14,135 nucleotides of DNA, taken from positions 1 through 14,135 of the forward strand of contig CADBRK010000089.1 in NCBI GenBank assembly GCA_902797065.1, read 5' to 3'. Origin of the DNA: an uncultured Ruminococcus sp. (GTDB lineage Bacteria; Bacillota; Clostridia; Oscillospirales; Acutalibacteraceae). The position numbers were made by a program, and so were the translations under genes. How positions within the stretch are numbered: position 1 is the first letter of the stretch; each line of letters begins with the position of its first letter. This document shows positions 1 to 7,975 of this stretch, piece by piece. The notes beneath the pieces were generated by a model that had not been told where the DNA came from, ran no database searches, and saw only the letters and a list, made by a program, of their open reading frames with translations.

Positions 1-114
1 AATATACACGACTGGAATACGATCAAAAACAGAGTCAAGGACGATATATCCAAGTTGATTTTTGAGAGGACAAGACGCAGTCCTATGATACTTCCTATAA
101 TTATGGACGTATAA
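1..114 (+). CDS. rnj: Ribonuclease J, C-terminal end (5' truncated by window)
   Basis: Frame 1 is open from the window edge to a TAA at 112-114, giving the last 37 residues of a protein. The tail contains a basic stretch followed by FERTRRSPMILPIIMDV, which resembles the conserved C-terminal end of bacterial RNase J (pattern: Lys/Arg-rich, then RxPMxxPIIMxV). RNase J is a metallo-beta-lactamase-fold ribonuclease with 5' exonuclease and endonuclease activity in mRNA decay and rRNA maturation. None of its catalytic motifs lie in the window, so the call rests on the tail alone. Only 30 nt separate its stop from gdpP, which suggests co-transcription. Confidence 0.75.
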   Translation, partial: NIHDWNTIKNRVKDDISKLIFERTRRSPMILPIIMDV

Positions 115-144
115 TAATACATCTCAGCGGAGGTTTGGATCATT

Positions 145-2142
145 ATGAAGAAACCTATATATTTCTTGCCGCATACTCTATTATTTTCTGCCGTGATGAT
201 ACTTCTTGCAATTACCGCAAGGCGATACGACAGGCATGTTTTCATTTTTGACTTGTGTCTTGCCGTAGTTGCTGCTATAATTATCATTCTGTCGGGCTTT
301 AATTACCATAAATATGTCAGCAAGGTTGTTAAAGACGCTGCAAGAGGTATAAAAGGGATAGATCACACCTATCTTGAAAAATTCACGGTACCCGTTACCG
401 TAACAGGCAAAGAAGGCGATCTTCTTTGGTATAACGCAAGCTTCAAGCGGAAATTATCCAGAGGCAGAGAGTGTGCCGGCGATAATATAGATATATATAC
501 AGGCGGAATAGATATGGAGACGCTCTTGCTCAATTCGGGAACGGACGCCGCTCTTGAAGGGAGACGATACACAATCCTGGCAACCGAGATCTCCTACGGA
601 TATGTGCTGTTTTTCATAGATGATACTGATTACAAAACCGCCGCAGATCTATATAATGATATACGGCCTGTGGTTGCAAGCGTAAATCTCGATAACAGAG
701 ACGAGTTCGAGCGTCACATCACGGACGATAATGTCAATCAGGCTATGATAAAGACGGAATCACTCATCAAAAAATGGGCGACGTCGATGGACGCCGTATA
801 TGTGCGCAGCGGAACGGGTCGATATAAGATAATCATGGACGAAAAGCACCTCAAGCTTGCCATTGATACAAAGTTCAGGCTGCTTGAGGACATACGATCA
901 ATAAAAATATCCGATTATTCCAACGAAACGACAATATCAATGGGTATAGGCAGAGGCGCAGCATCACTGCTTCAGAGCGAGCAGTGGTCGCTGGCGGCTC
1001 TCGATATGGCACTCGGACGAGGCGGAGATCAGGCTGCGATCAAAACGGGAGATGATTATGAATTCTTCGGCGGAGTGGCGCAGGGCGTCGAAAAGCACGA
1101 GAAGGTTCAGGCGAGAGTTATCGCAAAAGCGCTCATGGATAAGCTGACTCAGGCGGATAATATCTATATCATGGGTCACCAGTCGTCGGATCTGGACGCC
1201 GTGGGTTCTGCTGTAGGCATGTGGAGCGTTATTTCAAAGACATTCCCGAATAAAACAAATATCGTAATAAATATCGAAACATCTCTTGCGAGGATCTTTC
1301 TCGATAATTTTATCGAGAACGGGTACGACTATGTATTCATAACTCCGGAGCAGGCAAGGAGCAAGGTTAATGAAAAGACTCTGCTCATTATAGTGGATAC
1401 TCATTCTCCGAGCTTTGTCGATGATCCGGAGCTGTATAAGCTGTGCAGGAATGTTGTTGTAATCGATCACCACAGAATGATGGTGAATCACATAGATAAT
1501 GCGAGCATATTTTTTCATGACCCGTTTGCGTCGTCCGCAAGTGAAATGGTAACCGAGCTTGTGCAGTATATCAACGCTGACGCACTTGCACGCCCCGAGG
1601 CAGAGGCTCTGCTTGCGGGAATTATGCTTGATACAAAGAATTTTGTACTCAGGACGGGAGTCCGTACATTCGAGGCTGCCGCATTCCTGAAGCGCAAAGG
1701 AGCGGATACGGTCGAAGTCAAGAGACTTTTCTCCGATTCGCTCAATACATACAAGACCAAATCCCGTCTTGTATCCGAGGCTGAGATATATAACAACAGC
1801 GCAATAGCGTGCACTGACGATACAATGAACGAGGATAAGGATATAAGAATGACTGCGGCACAGGCTGCCGACGAGCTGCTGACAATACAGGATGTTCAGG
1901 CGTCTTATGTTATTTATAAGTCTCTCGAGAATATGTGCGTGTCTGCGCGTTCTCTCGGAGACGTCAATGTTCAGCTTGTTATGGAGAAGCTTGGCGGCGG
2001 CGGTCATCAGACTATGGCGGGAGCAAATCTCGGAAAAATATCGAAGAACGAAGCGAGAGAAAAGCTTGTTGACGCGATCAATAAAGTTGCAGGCGAAGGA
2101 TTCGACACTGCGTCAACTATAAAGAGGAGGAACATACAATGA
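145..2142 (+). CDS. gdpP: GdpP/YybT-type cyclic-di-AMP phosphodiesterase
   Basis: Membrane-anchored DHH-DHHA1 phosphodiesterase of 665 residues, close to the usual GdpP length of about 660. Known GdpP enzymes hydrolyse the second messenger c-di-AMP to pApA and so affect potassium, osmotic and cell-wall homeostasis. Visible architecture: two N-terminal membrane segments (about 8-25 and 33-51), a PAS-like region (about 75-165), a degenerate GGDEF domain (about 170-300) with GGDQ at 293-296 in place of an active GGDEF, a DHH domain, and a DHHA1 domain with GGGGH at 617-621. Metal-binding motifs are intact: H345, D349 and D351 in GHQSSDLDA, D418 in VDTH, D441-H442-H443, and D496 in MLDTKNF. GGAGG at 129-133 supports the ATG at 145. 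The TGA stop overlaps the rplI ATG by 4 nt (ATGA). The rnj-gdpP-rplI-dnaB order is common in Firmicutes. Confidence 0.95.
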   Translation: MKKPIYFLPHTLLFSAVMILLAITARRYDRHVFIFDLCLAVVAAIIIILSGFNYHKYVSKVVKDAARGIKGIDHTYLEKFTVPVTVTGKEGDLLWYNASFKRKLSRGRECAGDNIDIYTGGIDMETLLLNSGTDAALEGRRYTILATEISYGYVLFFIDDTDYKTAADLYNDIRPVVASVNLDNRDEFERHITDDNVNQAMIKTESLIKKWATSMDAVYVRSGTGRYKIIMDEKHLKLAIDTKFRLLEDIRSIKISDYSNETTISMGIGRGAASLLQSEQWSLAALDMALGRGGDQAAIKTGDDYEFFGGVAQGVEKHEKVQARVIAKALMDKLTQADNIYIMGHQSSDLDAVGSAVGMWSVISKTFPNKTNIVINIETSLARIFLDNFIENGYDYVFITPEQARSKVNEKTLLIIVDTHSPSFVDDPELYKLCRNVVVIDHHRMMVNHIDNASIFFHDPFASSASEMVTELVQYINADALARPEAEALLAGIMLDTKNFVLRTGVRTFEAAAFLKRKGADTVEVKRLFSDSLNTYKTKSRLVSEAEIYNNSAIACTDDTMNEDKDIRMTAAQAADELLTIQDVQASYVIYKSLENMCVSARSLGDVNVQLVMEKLGGGGHQTMAGANLGKISKNEAREKLVDAINKVAGEGFDTASTIKRRNIQ

Positions 2143-2582
2143 AAGTAGTATTACTGCAGGATGTAAAGGGTTCGGGCAAAAAAGGTGAACTTGTAAATGT
2201 AAGCGATGGTTACGCAAGAAACTTTTTGTTCCCGAGAAATCTGGCTAAAGAGGCAAACTCTCAGGCTATGAATGAACTTAAAAATGCCGAGGAGTCGAAG
2301 CAGTATAAAATAGATCAGCAGATAAAGCAGGCAAATGAAGCAAAGGCTAAGCTTGAAGCAAAGACGATCGTTATCCATGCGAAGGCAGGCGCTAACGGCA
2401 AACTGTTCGGTTCGATCACCCCTAAGGAGATCTCCAACGAGATCAAGCAGAGATTCGGCATTCTTGTCGATAAGAGAAAGATCTCGATCACCGGTGAGAT
2501 CAAGCAGTACGGAAAGTATGACTGCGAGGTCAAGCTCTACACGGGGATAACGGCGAAGATCATTACAGAGGTATGCGAGTAA
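2139..2582 (+). CDS. rplI: 50S ribosomal protein L9
   Basis: 147 residues, the normal L9 length. L9 binds 23S rRNA at the base of the L1 stalk and helps maintain reading frame. The N-terminal RNA-binding domain has the textbook pattern MKVVLLQDVKGSGKKGELV, followed by DGYARNFLFPRNLA (about residues 23-36). A long Lys/Glu/Ala-rich connecting helix (about 40-75) comes next, then a C-terminal domain beginning near GKLFGSIT. The ATG is well set by AGGAGG at 2125-2130, which lies inside the end of gdpP. The start overlaps the gdpP stop by 4 nt, so translation is probably coupled. dnaB follows after 23 nt. Confidence 0.98.
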   Translation: MKVVLLQDVKGSGKKGELVNVSDGYARNFLFPRNLAKEANSQAMNELKNAEESKQYKIDQQIKQANEAKAKLEAKTIVIHAKAGANGKLFGSITPKEISNEIKQRFGILVDKRKISITGEIKQYGKYDCEVKLYTGITAKIITEVCE

Positions 2583-2590
2583 ATTGAGAA

Positions 2591-2597
2591 GGGGAGG
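2591..2597 (+). promoter_or_regulatory. Ribosome binding site fixing a TTG start for dnaB
   Basis: GGGGAGG at 2591-2597 lies 8 nt before the TTG at 2606. The next in-frame Met is about residue 34, inside the conserved N-terminal domain, so the TTG is the credible start. Confidence 0.8.
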
Positions 2598-2605
2598 TTT
2601 TATCG

Positions 2606-3973
2606 TTGGCTGACAATGATCTGAGCGGCATTTTTTCGGGGATAAAACTCCCTTATGATTCCGAAGCGGAGCAGGCTGTTCTGGGCGATATTCTGATAGA
2701 TTCGGAGTGTATGTCCAAGGTGGCTGTCATTCTGCCGAAGGAAGATTATTTTCATATAGAGATGCATAAGCTTATCTATAAGGCTATGCTGGAGCTTTTC
2801 ACGGACGGAAAGTCGATTGATTTTATTACCGTACTCGAAAAGCTGAAAACTTACAGAAACTTTGACGAGTCCGCAGGAAGAACTTATGTTATAGGCTTGG
2901 CGGATTCGGCGATTTCTCCGGGCAATGTTGAGGTTTACGCCGATATTGTCAGGAAAAAGTACGATACGAGAGCGCTTATCTACGCTTGCCGAAAGACTAT
3001 CGAAGAAGCGAGCGACGGTTATCAGGAACCCGATGGTCTCATCGACACAGCGGAACAGAGAATTTTTGACATACGGCAGGGCAAGAGTATTCAGGGCTTG
3101 CAGCATATATCCGAGGTTATCCAGGAAACATACGACAGGCTCGATATGCTCAATTCTGCCGATAACGAGGATATGAAGCCTATTTCCACGGGCATTAAGG
3201 GTATAGATAATTATATCACGGGGCTTAACCGCTCCGATCTGATCCTGCTTGCCGCGCGTCCCGGTATGGGAAAAACCTCGTTTGCGCTCAATATAGCACG
3301 AAGCGCCTCGGTCACACAGAAAAAGAAAGTGGCGTTCTTCTCTCTGGAAATGTCAAAGGAGCAGCTTGCGTCACGACTTCTTTCAACGGAAGCAATGATA
3401 GAAAGCAAGAAGATAAAGACAGGCAAACTCTCCGAGGACGAGTGGTCAAGACTTATTCAGGCGGGGGATATATTGTCGGGTTCGGAGCTGTACCTTGACG
3501 ATACTCCGAGTATTACAGTCCCGGCTATGAAAGCAAAGCTTCGCCGTCTGAAAGGCGTATCGCTCGTTATTATCGACTATCTTCAGCTTATGCAAAGCGG
3601 CAAGAGGATAGAGAACCGTGTTCAGGAGGTTTCGGATATGACGAGAAACCTGAAAATACTTGCCAAAGAGCTTGATGTTCCCGTCATTACACTGTCGCAG
3701 CTTTCAAGACAAAGCGAACAGCGTGCCGATCACAGACCGCAGCTTTCGGATCTTCGTGAATCGGGTTCGATCGAGCAGGACGCAGACATCGTGCTGTTTT
3801 TGTATCGTGAGGATTATTACAACGATCATTCGGGCGATGATGACGAAACAAGCGATAAGAACAGCGGCGAGTGTATCATAGCAAAGAACCGTCACGGCGA
3901 AATGGGCAGCGTCGCCCTTCACTGGAGAGGCGAGTTTATGAGGTTTACCGCCAAGGAGAATATAGATGCTTGA
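2606..3973 (+). CDS. dnaB: Replicative DNA helicase DnaB
   Basis: 455 residues, typical for the bacterial replicative helicase (called DnaC in Bacillus). The homohexamer encircles single-stranded DNA and unwinds duplex at the fork using ATP. The N-terminal collar domain (about 12-115) opens with the family pattern LPYDSEAEQAVLGDIL. A RecA-like ATPase domain follows: Walker A in ARPGMGKTS (217-225, K223-T224), FFSLEMSKEQL just after, Walker B IIDYLQLM with D324, then LSQLSRQSEQR, DLRESGSIEQDAD and the C-terminal KNRHGEMG. No intein interrupts the P-loop or the other motifs. Translation starts at TTG, set by GGGGAGG 8 nt upstream. The TGA stop overlaps the tilS start by 8 nt. Confidence 0.97.
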   Translation: MADNDLSGIFSGIKLPYDSEAEQAVLGDILIDSECMSKVAVILPKEDYFHIEMHKLIYKAMLELFTDGKSIDFITVLEKLKTYRNFDESAGRTYVIGLADSAISPGNVEVYADIVRKKYDTRALIYACRKTIEEASDGYQEPDGLIDTAEQRIFDIRQGKSIQGLQHISEVIQETYDRLDMLNSADNEDMKPISTGIKGIDNYITGLNRSDLILLAARPGMGKTSFALNIARSASVTQKKKVAFFSLEMSKEQLASRLLSTEAMIESKKIKTGKLSEDEWSRLIQAGDILSGSELYLDDTPSITVPAMKAKLRRLKGVSLVIIDYLQLMQSGKRIENRVQEVSDMTRNLKILAKELDVPVITLSQLSRQSEQRADHRPQLSDLRESGSIEQDADIVLFLYREDYYNDHSGDDDETSDKNSGECIIAKNRHGEMGSVALHWRGEFMRFTAKENIDA

Positions 3974-5327
3974 TAAGGTAAGAGAGATCATAGACAGCTA
4001 TGGTATGCTCAACGGGAAAAAGAGAGTAATAATAGCATTATCGGGAGGAGCAGACTCAATGTGTCTGCTCGATGTTATGCTTGCGCTGTCGCATGAGTAT
4101 AATTTTGCAATCGCCGCAGCACATGTCAACCACTGTCTGCGCGGAGATGAATCCGAAAGAGACAATCTCTTTGTAAGGGAAGAATGCAGAAAGCGCAGCG
4201 TCGTTTTGTATGAAAAACGTATTGACATAGCCGCCCTTGCCGCAGAGAGGAAACAGGGGCTTGAAGAGTGCGGCAGAACTCAGAGGTATGCTTTTTTTGT
4301 ACAGCTTGCTGAAAATGAAGAAACAGTGATAGCTACGGCGCATACTGCGTCCGATAATGCCGAAACAGTTCTGCTGAATATTACACGGGGATGCGGTATC
4401 GACGGTCTGACGGGTATTCCGCCTGTAAGAGATAATATCATACGTCCGCTTCTGTACTGCACAAGATCGGAGATAGAGCAGCGCTGCCGTGAAAATAGTA
4501 TCCCGTATGTGACAGACAGCACAAATCTTACCGATGATTACGCAAGAAACAAAATACGGCTCAATGTTTTGCCCGAGCTGATGAAGATCAATCCTCATGC
4601 TGATGCGGCGATAAACAGATTATCGTCTCTTGCGCAGAGTGAGTGCAGATATATAAACGAACAGGTCAGAAATATACTTGAAAAGAATAAGACTCCCTGC
4701 GGATACTCCGTGAGCGGACTTCTTAACGAGAATGATAATATAATGCCGTCCGTCATAAAAACGGCGGTAAACGAAAACTTCGGCATAACAGCCGAGAAGA
4801 AACACGTTGATATTATTCTGAGAATGATAAAAGCCCGACACGGCGCATTGGAAATAAAAAAGGGGTTGCTTGCAGTTATCAAAGGTGACGATCTTGTTTT
4901 TCAAAAGAATAACACCAATTACGAAAAACCTTTTTTTAAACCGATAACACCTCAGCCCGATACCGAGTACTCTTTTTGCGGAAAGAAGTATATATTTCGG
5001 AAAAAAGGATCGGAAAAGGATTTACACGAGAATAAAATTAACAAAAAGTTATTATATCTTATGCTTGATTGTGATATACTATCTTTTGATACGGTATTAA
5101 GGCAGCGCCAAAGCGGAGATGTTTTCAGACCGTATGGCAGAAAATGCTCAAAAAGCATAAAGAAATTATTTATTGAATTGAAGATCCCCGAACATCGCCG
5201 CGATGAACTTCTTTTGCTTGCAAGGGGACATGAAGTTTTATGGATTGAGGGTATCGGCTCTGCGGAAAACGCCGTACCCAAAAGCAGCAGTTACATTATG
5301 GCAGAAGTGAGGGAGAAAGATGAATAA
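3966..5327 (+). CDS. tilS: tRNA(Ile)-lysidine synthetase TilS
   Basis: 453 residues, close to the Bacillus enzyme. TilS modifies C34 of the CAU anticodon of tRNA-Ile2 to lysidine using ATP and lysine, so that the tRNA decodes AUA and is charged with Ile. AUA codons are frequent in this window. The N-terminal PP-loop ATPase motif SGGADS is at 26-31. It is followed by the family patterns HVNHCLRG, EECGRTQRYAFF and TAHTASDNAETVLLNITRGCG, then GIPP and IRPLL. The C-terminal domain (from about 340) contains RQRQSGDVFRPYGRKCSKSIKKLF, IPEHRRD and the terminal WIEGIG. AAGGAG at 3953-3958 supports the ATG at 3966, which overlaps dnaB by 8 nt. The gene also overlaps hpt by 8 nt. The tilS-hpt-ftsH order is conserved in Firmicutes. 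Confidence 0.95.
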   Translation: MLDKVREIIDSYGMLNGKKRVIIALSGGADSMCLLDVMLALSHEYNFAIAAAHVNHCLRGDESERDNLFVREECRKRSVVLYEKRIDIAALAAERKQGLEECGRTQRYAFFVQLAENEETVIATAHTASDNAETVLLNITRGCGIDGLTGIPPVRDNIIRPLLYCTRSEIEQRCRENSIPYVTDSTNLTDDYARNKIRLNVLPELMKINPHADAAINRLSSLAQSECRYINEQVRNILEKNKTPCGYSVSGLLNENDNIMPSVIKTAVNENFGITAEKKHVDIILRMIKARHGALEIKKGLLAVIKGDDLVFQKNNTNYEKPFFKPITPQPDTEYSFCGKKYIFRKKGSEKDLHENKINKKLLYLMLDCDILSFDTVLRQRQSGDVFRPYGRKCSKSIKKLFIELKIPEHRRDELLLLARGHEVLWIEGIGSAENAVPKSSSYIMAEVREKDE

Positions 5328-5856
5328 AGATATTCAGGAGATCCTGTTTTCGGAAGATGAGCTTGACGCTATGGTCGGCAGAGTAGCCGATAAGATAAAC
5401 AGGGATTATTCGGGCGAGGAGATACTGCTTGTAGGACTTCTGAAAGGTTCGGTAGTATTTATTACCGATCTTATGAGGAAGATCAATGTTCCGTGCAGCA
5501 TAGATTTTATGCTTGTGTCAAGCTACGGAAGATCGACTGTATCGAGCGGTATGGTCAATGTGAAGATGGATCTCAACGAAGAAATAGAGGGAAAGAATGT
5601 TCTGATCGTCGAGGATATTATCGACAGCGGAAACACGCTTTCGGCAGTGCTGGAACTGCTTGGCAGCCGCAACCCGAAGAGCCTGAAGCTTGCGTCTCTG
5701 CTCAGCAAACCGAGCAGACGGCAGAAAGATATTACTATAGACTATCTCGGAACGGAGATCGAAGATCTTTTTGTTGTGGGCTACGGACTTGATTATGCGG
5801 AAAAATATCGCAGTCTGCCTTATATAGGCATATTAAAGCCTGAGGTATATATGTGA
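5320..5856 (+). CDS. hpt: Hypoxanthine phosphoribosyltransferase
   Basis: 178 residues, normal for bacterial HPRT. It salvages hypoxanthine and guanine by transferring phosphoribose from PRPP to give IMP and GMP. The PRPP-binding signature VEDIIDSGNTL runs from 97 to 107, with the acidic pair E98-D99 and the P-loop D102-S103-G104-N105-T106. Upstream are LLKGSVVF and the SYGRST flexible-loop region, and VVGYGLDYAEKYRSLPYIG near the C-terminus closes the purine site. GAGGGAG at 5309-5315 precedes the ATG, which lies inside the tilS 3' end (8-nt overlap). In Bacillus subtilis TilS and HprT have been reported to act together as an activator of ftsH; the same three genes are adjacent here. Confidence 0.96.
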   Translation: MNKDIQEILFSEDELDAMVGRVADKINRDYSGEEILLVGLLKGSVVFITDLMRKINVPCSIDFMLVSSYGRSTVSSGMVNVKMDLNEEIEGKNVLIVEDIIDSGNTLSAVLELLGSRNPKSLKLASLLSKPSRRQKDITIDYLGTEIEDLFVVGYGLDYAEKYRSLPYIGILKPEVYM

Positions 5857-5880
5857 TTTTTCGGAAGGATACATAAATGT

Positions 5881-5886
5881 AAGGAG
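5881..5886 (+). promoter_or_regulatory. ftsH ribosome binding site, overlapping an upstream stop codon
   Basis: AAGGAG at 5881-5886 is the only strong Shine-Dalgarno sequence near the ftsH start. It makes GTG 5892 (5 nt away) the best start and TTG 5898 (11 nt) the next. GTG 5886 would overlap the site itself and is unlikely. The first two bases of the motif are also the last two of the TAA stop of the ATG-TAA at 5877-5882. Confidence 0.6.
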
Positions 5887-5891
5887 TGAAT

Positions 5892-7925
5892 GTGTTTTTG
5901 GATAACAATAAGAAAGACAAAGACAAGGATAAAAAGAGTCTTAAAGGTATGCTGCTGTGGATCATTTTTCCTGTATTGATACTTTTGCTTGCGGGATTTA
6001 TTGCTTCACAGACGCCTAAAGACGAGTATAAATACTCTGAGATCATAGAAATGTTCAGCTCGGAGCAGGTCGAATCGTTTAACCTGAAAGCCGAGAGCGG
6101 AGAACTTAAGATCAAGCTCAAGGATAAAAACGAGAAGGTTACGTTTTCTCTTGCGTACCCACAAAGATTCCTGGACGATGTTCAGAAGTACATTGAGGAT
6201 CCCAAAAGCACAATTACGTATGATATAGAACGTTCCGTAGACAGTGCGATCTTGTGGTCGGTTATCCCGAATATAGGTCTTATAATTATTATTGTGGTCG
6301 TTTGGGTCATGATAATGCGCAGAATGTCGGGCGGTCTCGGCGGAGACAAAACATTGAGCTTCGGCAAAGCAAAGATCAAAAACTCGGGCGACGGTGAGAA
6401 GAAAAATGTATTCGCCGATGTTGCGGGCGCGGACGAGGAAAAGGAAGAACTGCAGGAGATCGTCGAATTCCTGAAAAACCCCGATAAATTCAATACACTC
6501 GGCGCAAGAATACCAAAAGGCGTTTTGCTGATGGGTCCTCCGGGTACAGGTAAAACTCTGCTTGCGAGAGCCGTTGCGGGCGAGGCAGGCGTGCCGTTCT
6601 TCTCAATCTCCGGTTCGGACTTTGTCGAGATGTTTGTCGGCGTAGGTGCGTCCAGAGTGCGTGATCTTTTCGATCAGGCGAAGAAGAACGCCCCCTGCAT
6701 TATCTTTATAGACGAGATCGACTCCGTAGGACGTCAGAGAGGCACGGGTCTCGGCGGCGGACATGACGAAAGAGAGCAGACTCTTAATCAGCTGCTTGTT
6801 GAGATGGACGGATTCGAGGCTAACCTCGGCGTAATTATGATCGCTGCGACAAACCGCCCCGATATACTTGACCCTGCACTGTTGCGTCCCGGTCGTTTTG
6901 ACAGACAGATCGTAGTAGGCAGTCCCGATATTAAGGGCAGAGAAGAAATCCTCAAGGTTCACGCAAGGAACAAGCCCCTTGCTCCCGACGTCGAACTCAG
7001 AGTTATTGCAGCCCAGACGGCGGGCTTCACAGGAGCCGATCTTGAAAATATACTCAATGAAGCAGCGCTCCTTGCCGCAAGAAAAGACAAGAAAGCCATC
7101 ACCATGGAAGATGTCGAGGAAGCTACCGTCAAGGTAGTTGTAGGTACCGAGAAGCGTTCAAAGGTAATGACGGAGAAGAACAAGAAGATCACCGCTTACC
7201 ACGAAACGGGTCATGCTATAGCGCATTATTTCTGCGAGACTCAGGACGATGTTCATCAGATCTCTATTATTCCGAGAGGCTTTGCGGGAGGCTACACAAT
7301 GTCGCTGCCGAGCGAGGATAAGATGTACAACACCTACAAGGAAATGAAAGAGGAGATCGTTGTACTTCTCGGCGGACGTGTTGCCGAGGCGCTTATCTTC
7401 GGCGACGTATCGACAGGCGCTTCAAACGATATTGAACGCGCTACCGATATAGCACGCAAGATGATAACCAAGTACGGTATGAGCAAAAAACTCGGTCCCA
7501 TTTCGTTCGGCGAAAGCTCCAACGAGGTATTCATAGGCAGAGACATGGGTCATGTCAAGAATTATTCCGAGAAGACAGCTTCCGAGATAGACGACGAGAT
7601 CTACGCAATCGTTCAGGAGGGTTACGAGAGAGTTACAAAGATACTGAACGATCATATAGATAAGCTTCACGAGGTGGCTAAGATACTTCTGGAGAAAGAA
7701 AAACTCAGCGGAGAGGAATTCACCGCCATTATGAAGGGTGAGTACGATCCCGATAAATTCGAGAAAAAGAGCGAAACCGAAAAAACCGATTCGGACGAAA
7801 ATGCCGATGAGGAAAAAGCGGACTATGATCTCGATGATTATCTCGAAAAAAAGCCCGAAGAGAAGAAAGAAAAGAAAAAGTCGGGCGGATTTTTCAAAAA
7901 GAAAAATGACAGCAAGAATGATTGA
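5892..7925 (+). CDS. ftsH: ATP-dependent zinc metalloprotease FtsH
   Basis: 677 residues counted from GTG 5892. FtsH is a membrane-anchored hexameric AAA+ protease that degrades misfolded membrane proteins and regulatory targets. Domains in order: a Lys/Asp-rich cytoplasmic N-tip; TM1 (about 20-38); an extracytoplasmic segment; TM2 (about 119-141); the AAA+ domain with Walker A GPPGTGKT at 215-222, Walker B FIDEID (D274-E275) and LLRPGRFDR near 330-338; and the M41 protease domain with HETGH at 437-441 (zinc ligands H437 and H441, catalytic E438) and a third ligand at D513 in GASNDIERAT. The last 50 or so residues are a low-complexity Lys/Glu/Asp tail. The start is uncertain: the frame is open back to GTG 5886, and an in-frame ATG at 5877 is followed at once by TAA. 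hpt ends about 35 nt upstream. Confidence 0.96.
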   Translation: MFLDNNKKDKDKDKKSLKGMLLWIIFPVLILLLAGFIASQTPKDEYKYSEIIEMFSSEQVESFNLKAESGELKIKLKDKNEKVTFSLAYPQRFLDDVQKYIEDPKSTITYDIERSVDSAILWSVIPNIGLIIIIVVVWVMIMRRMSGGLGGDKTLSFGKAKIKNSGDGEKKNVFADVAGADEEKEELQEIVEFLKNPDKFNTLGARIPKGVLLMGPPGTGKTLLARAVAGEAGVPFFSISGSDFVEMFVGVGASRVRDLFDQAKKNAPCIIFIDEIDSVGRQRGTGLGGGHDEREQTLNQLLVEMDGFEANLGVIMIAATNRPDILDPALLRPGRFDRQIVVGSPDIKGREEILKVHARNKPLAPDVELRVIAAQTAGFTGADLENILNEAALLAARKDKKAITMEDVEEATVKVVVGTEKRSKVMTEKNKKITAYHETGHAIAHYFCETQDDVHQISIIPRGFAGGYTMSLPSEDKMYNTYKEMKEEIVVLLGGRVAEALIFGDVSTGASNDIERATDIARKMITKYGMSKKLGPISFGESSNEVFIGRDMGHVKNYSEKTASEIDDEIYAIVQEGYERVTKILNDHIDKLHEVAKILLEKEKLSGEEFTAIMKGEYDPDKFEKKSETEKTDSDENADEEKADYDLDDYLEKKPEEKKEKKKSGGFFKKKNDSKND

Positions 7926-7929
7926 TGAT

Positions 7930-7957
7930 AAATACTGCATCTACGGGTGCAGTATTT
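7930..7957 (+). terminator. UACG-tetraloop hairpin between ftsH and uvrA (weak or partial terminator)
   Basis: AATACTGCATC (7931-7941) pairs with GGTGCAGTATT (7946-7956) around the loop TACG. One pair is G-U, and an extra A-T pair at 7930/7957 makes a 12-bp stem. The closing c(UACG)g is a UNCG tetraloop, a class known for high stability. Only four T residues follow (7955-7958) before GC, so the U-tract of an efficient intrinsic terminator is missing. It may be a leaky terminator, a 3'-end stabiliser for ftsH mRNA or a processing point. Confidence 0.55.
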
Positions 7958-7975
7958 TGCTGTAGGGAGGATTAT

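Noticed and set aside
86..115. Possible promoter for gdpP: perfect TATAAT at 110-115 overlapping the RNase J stop codon.
   Set aside because: The only -35 candidate, ATGATA at 85-90, leaves a 19-nt spacer and matches 4 of 6. The sequence is also constrained as coding and stop codon, so it was not called.
170..310. GGDQ in GdpP as a broken diguanylate cyclase.
   Set aside because: A degenerate GGDEF domain is normal in the GdpP/YybT family and is not a sign of damage.
1234..2007. Long antisense open frame (257 codons) opposite gdpP.
   Set aside because: Its sense-strand frame encodes the conserved DHH domain with intact motifs. The antisense product resembles no family I know and lacks a clear ribosome binding site, so it is a composition shadow.
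7922..7975. Longer uvrA start at 7922, adding 18 residues.
   Set aside because: The extension runs through the hairpin, overlaps the ftsH stop, has no ribosome binding site and is absent from typical UvrA N-termini. ATG 7976 has AGGGAGG at the right distance.
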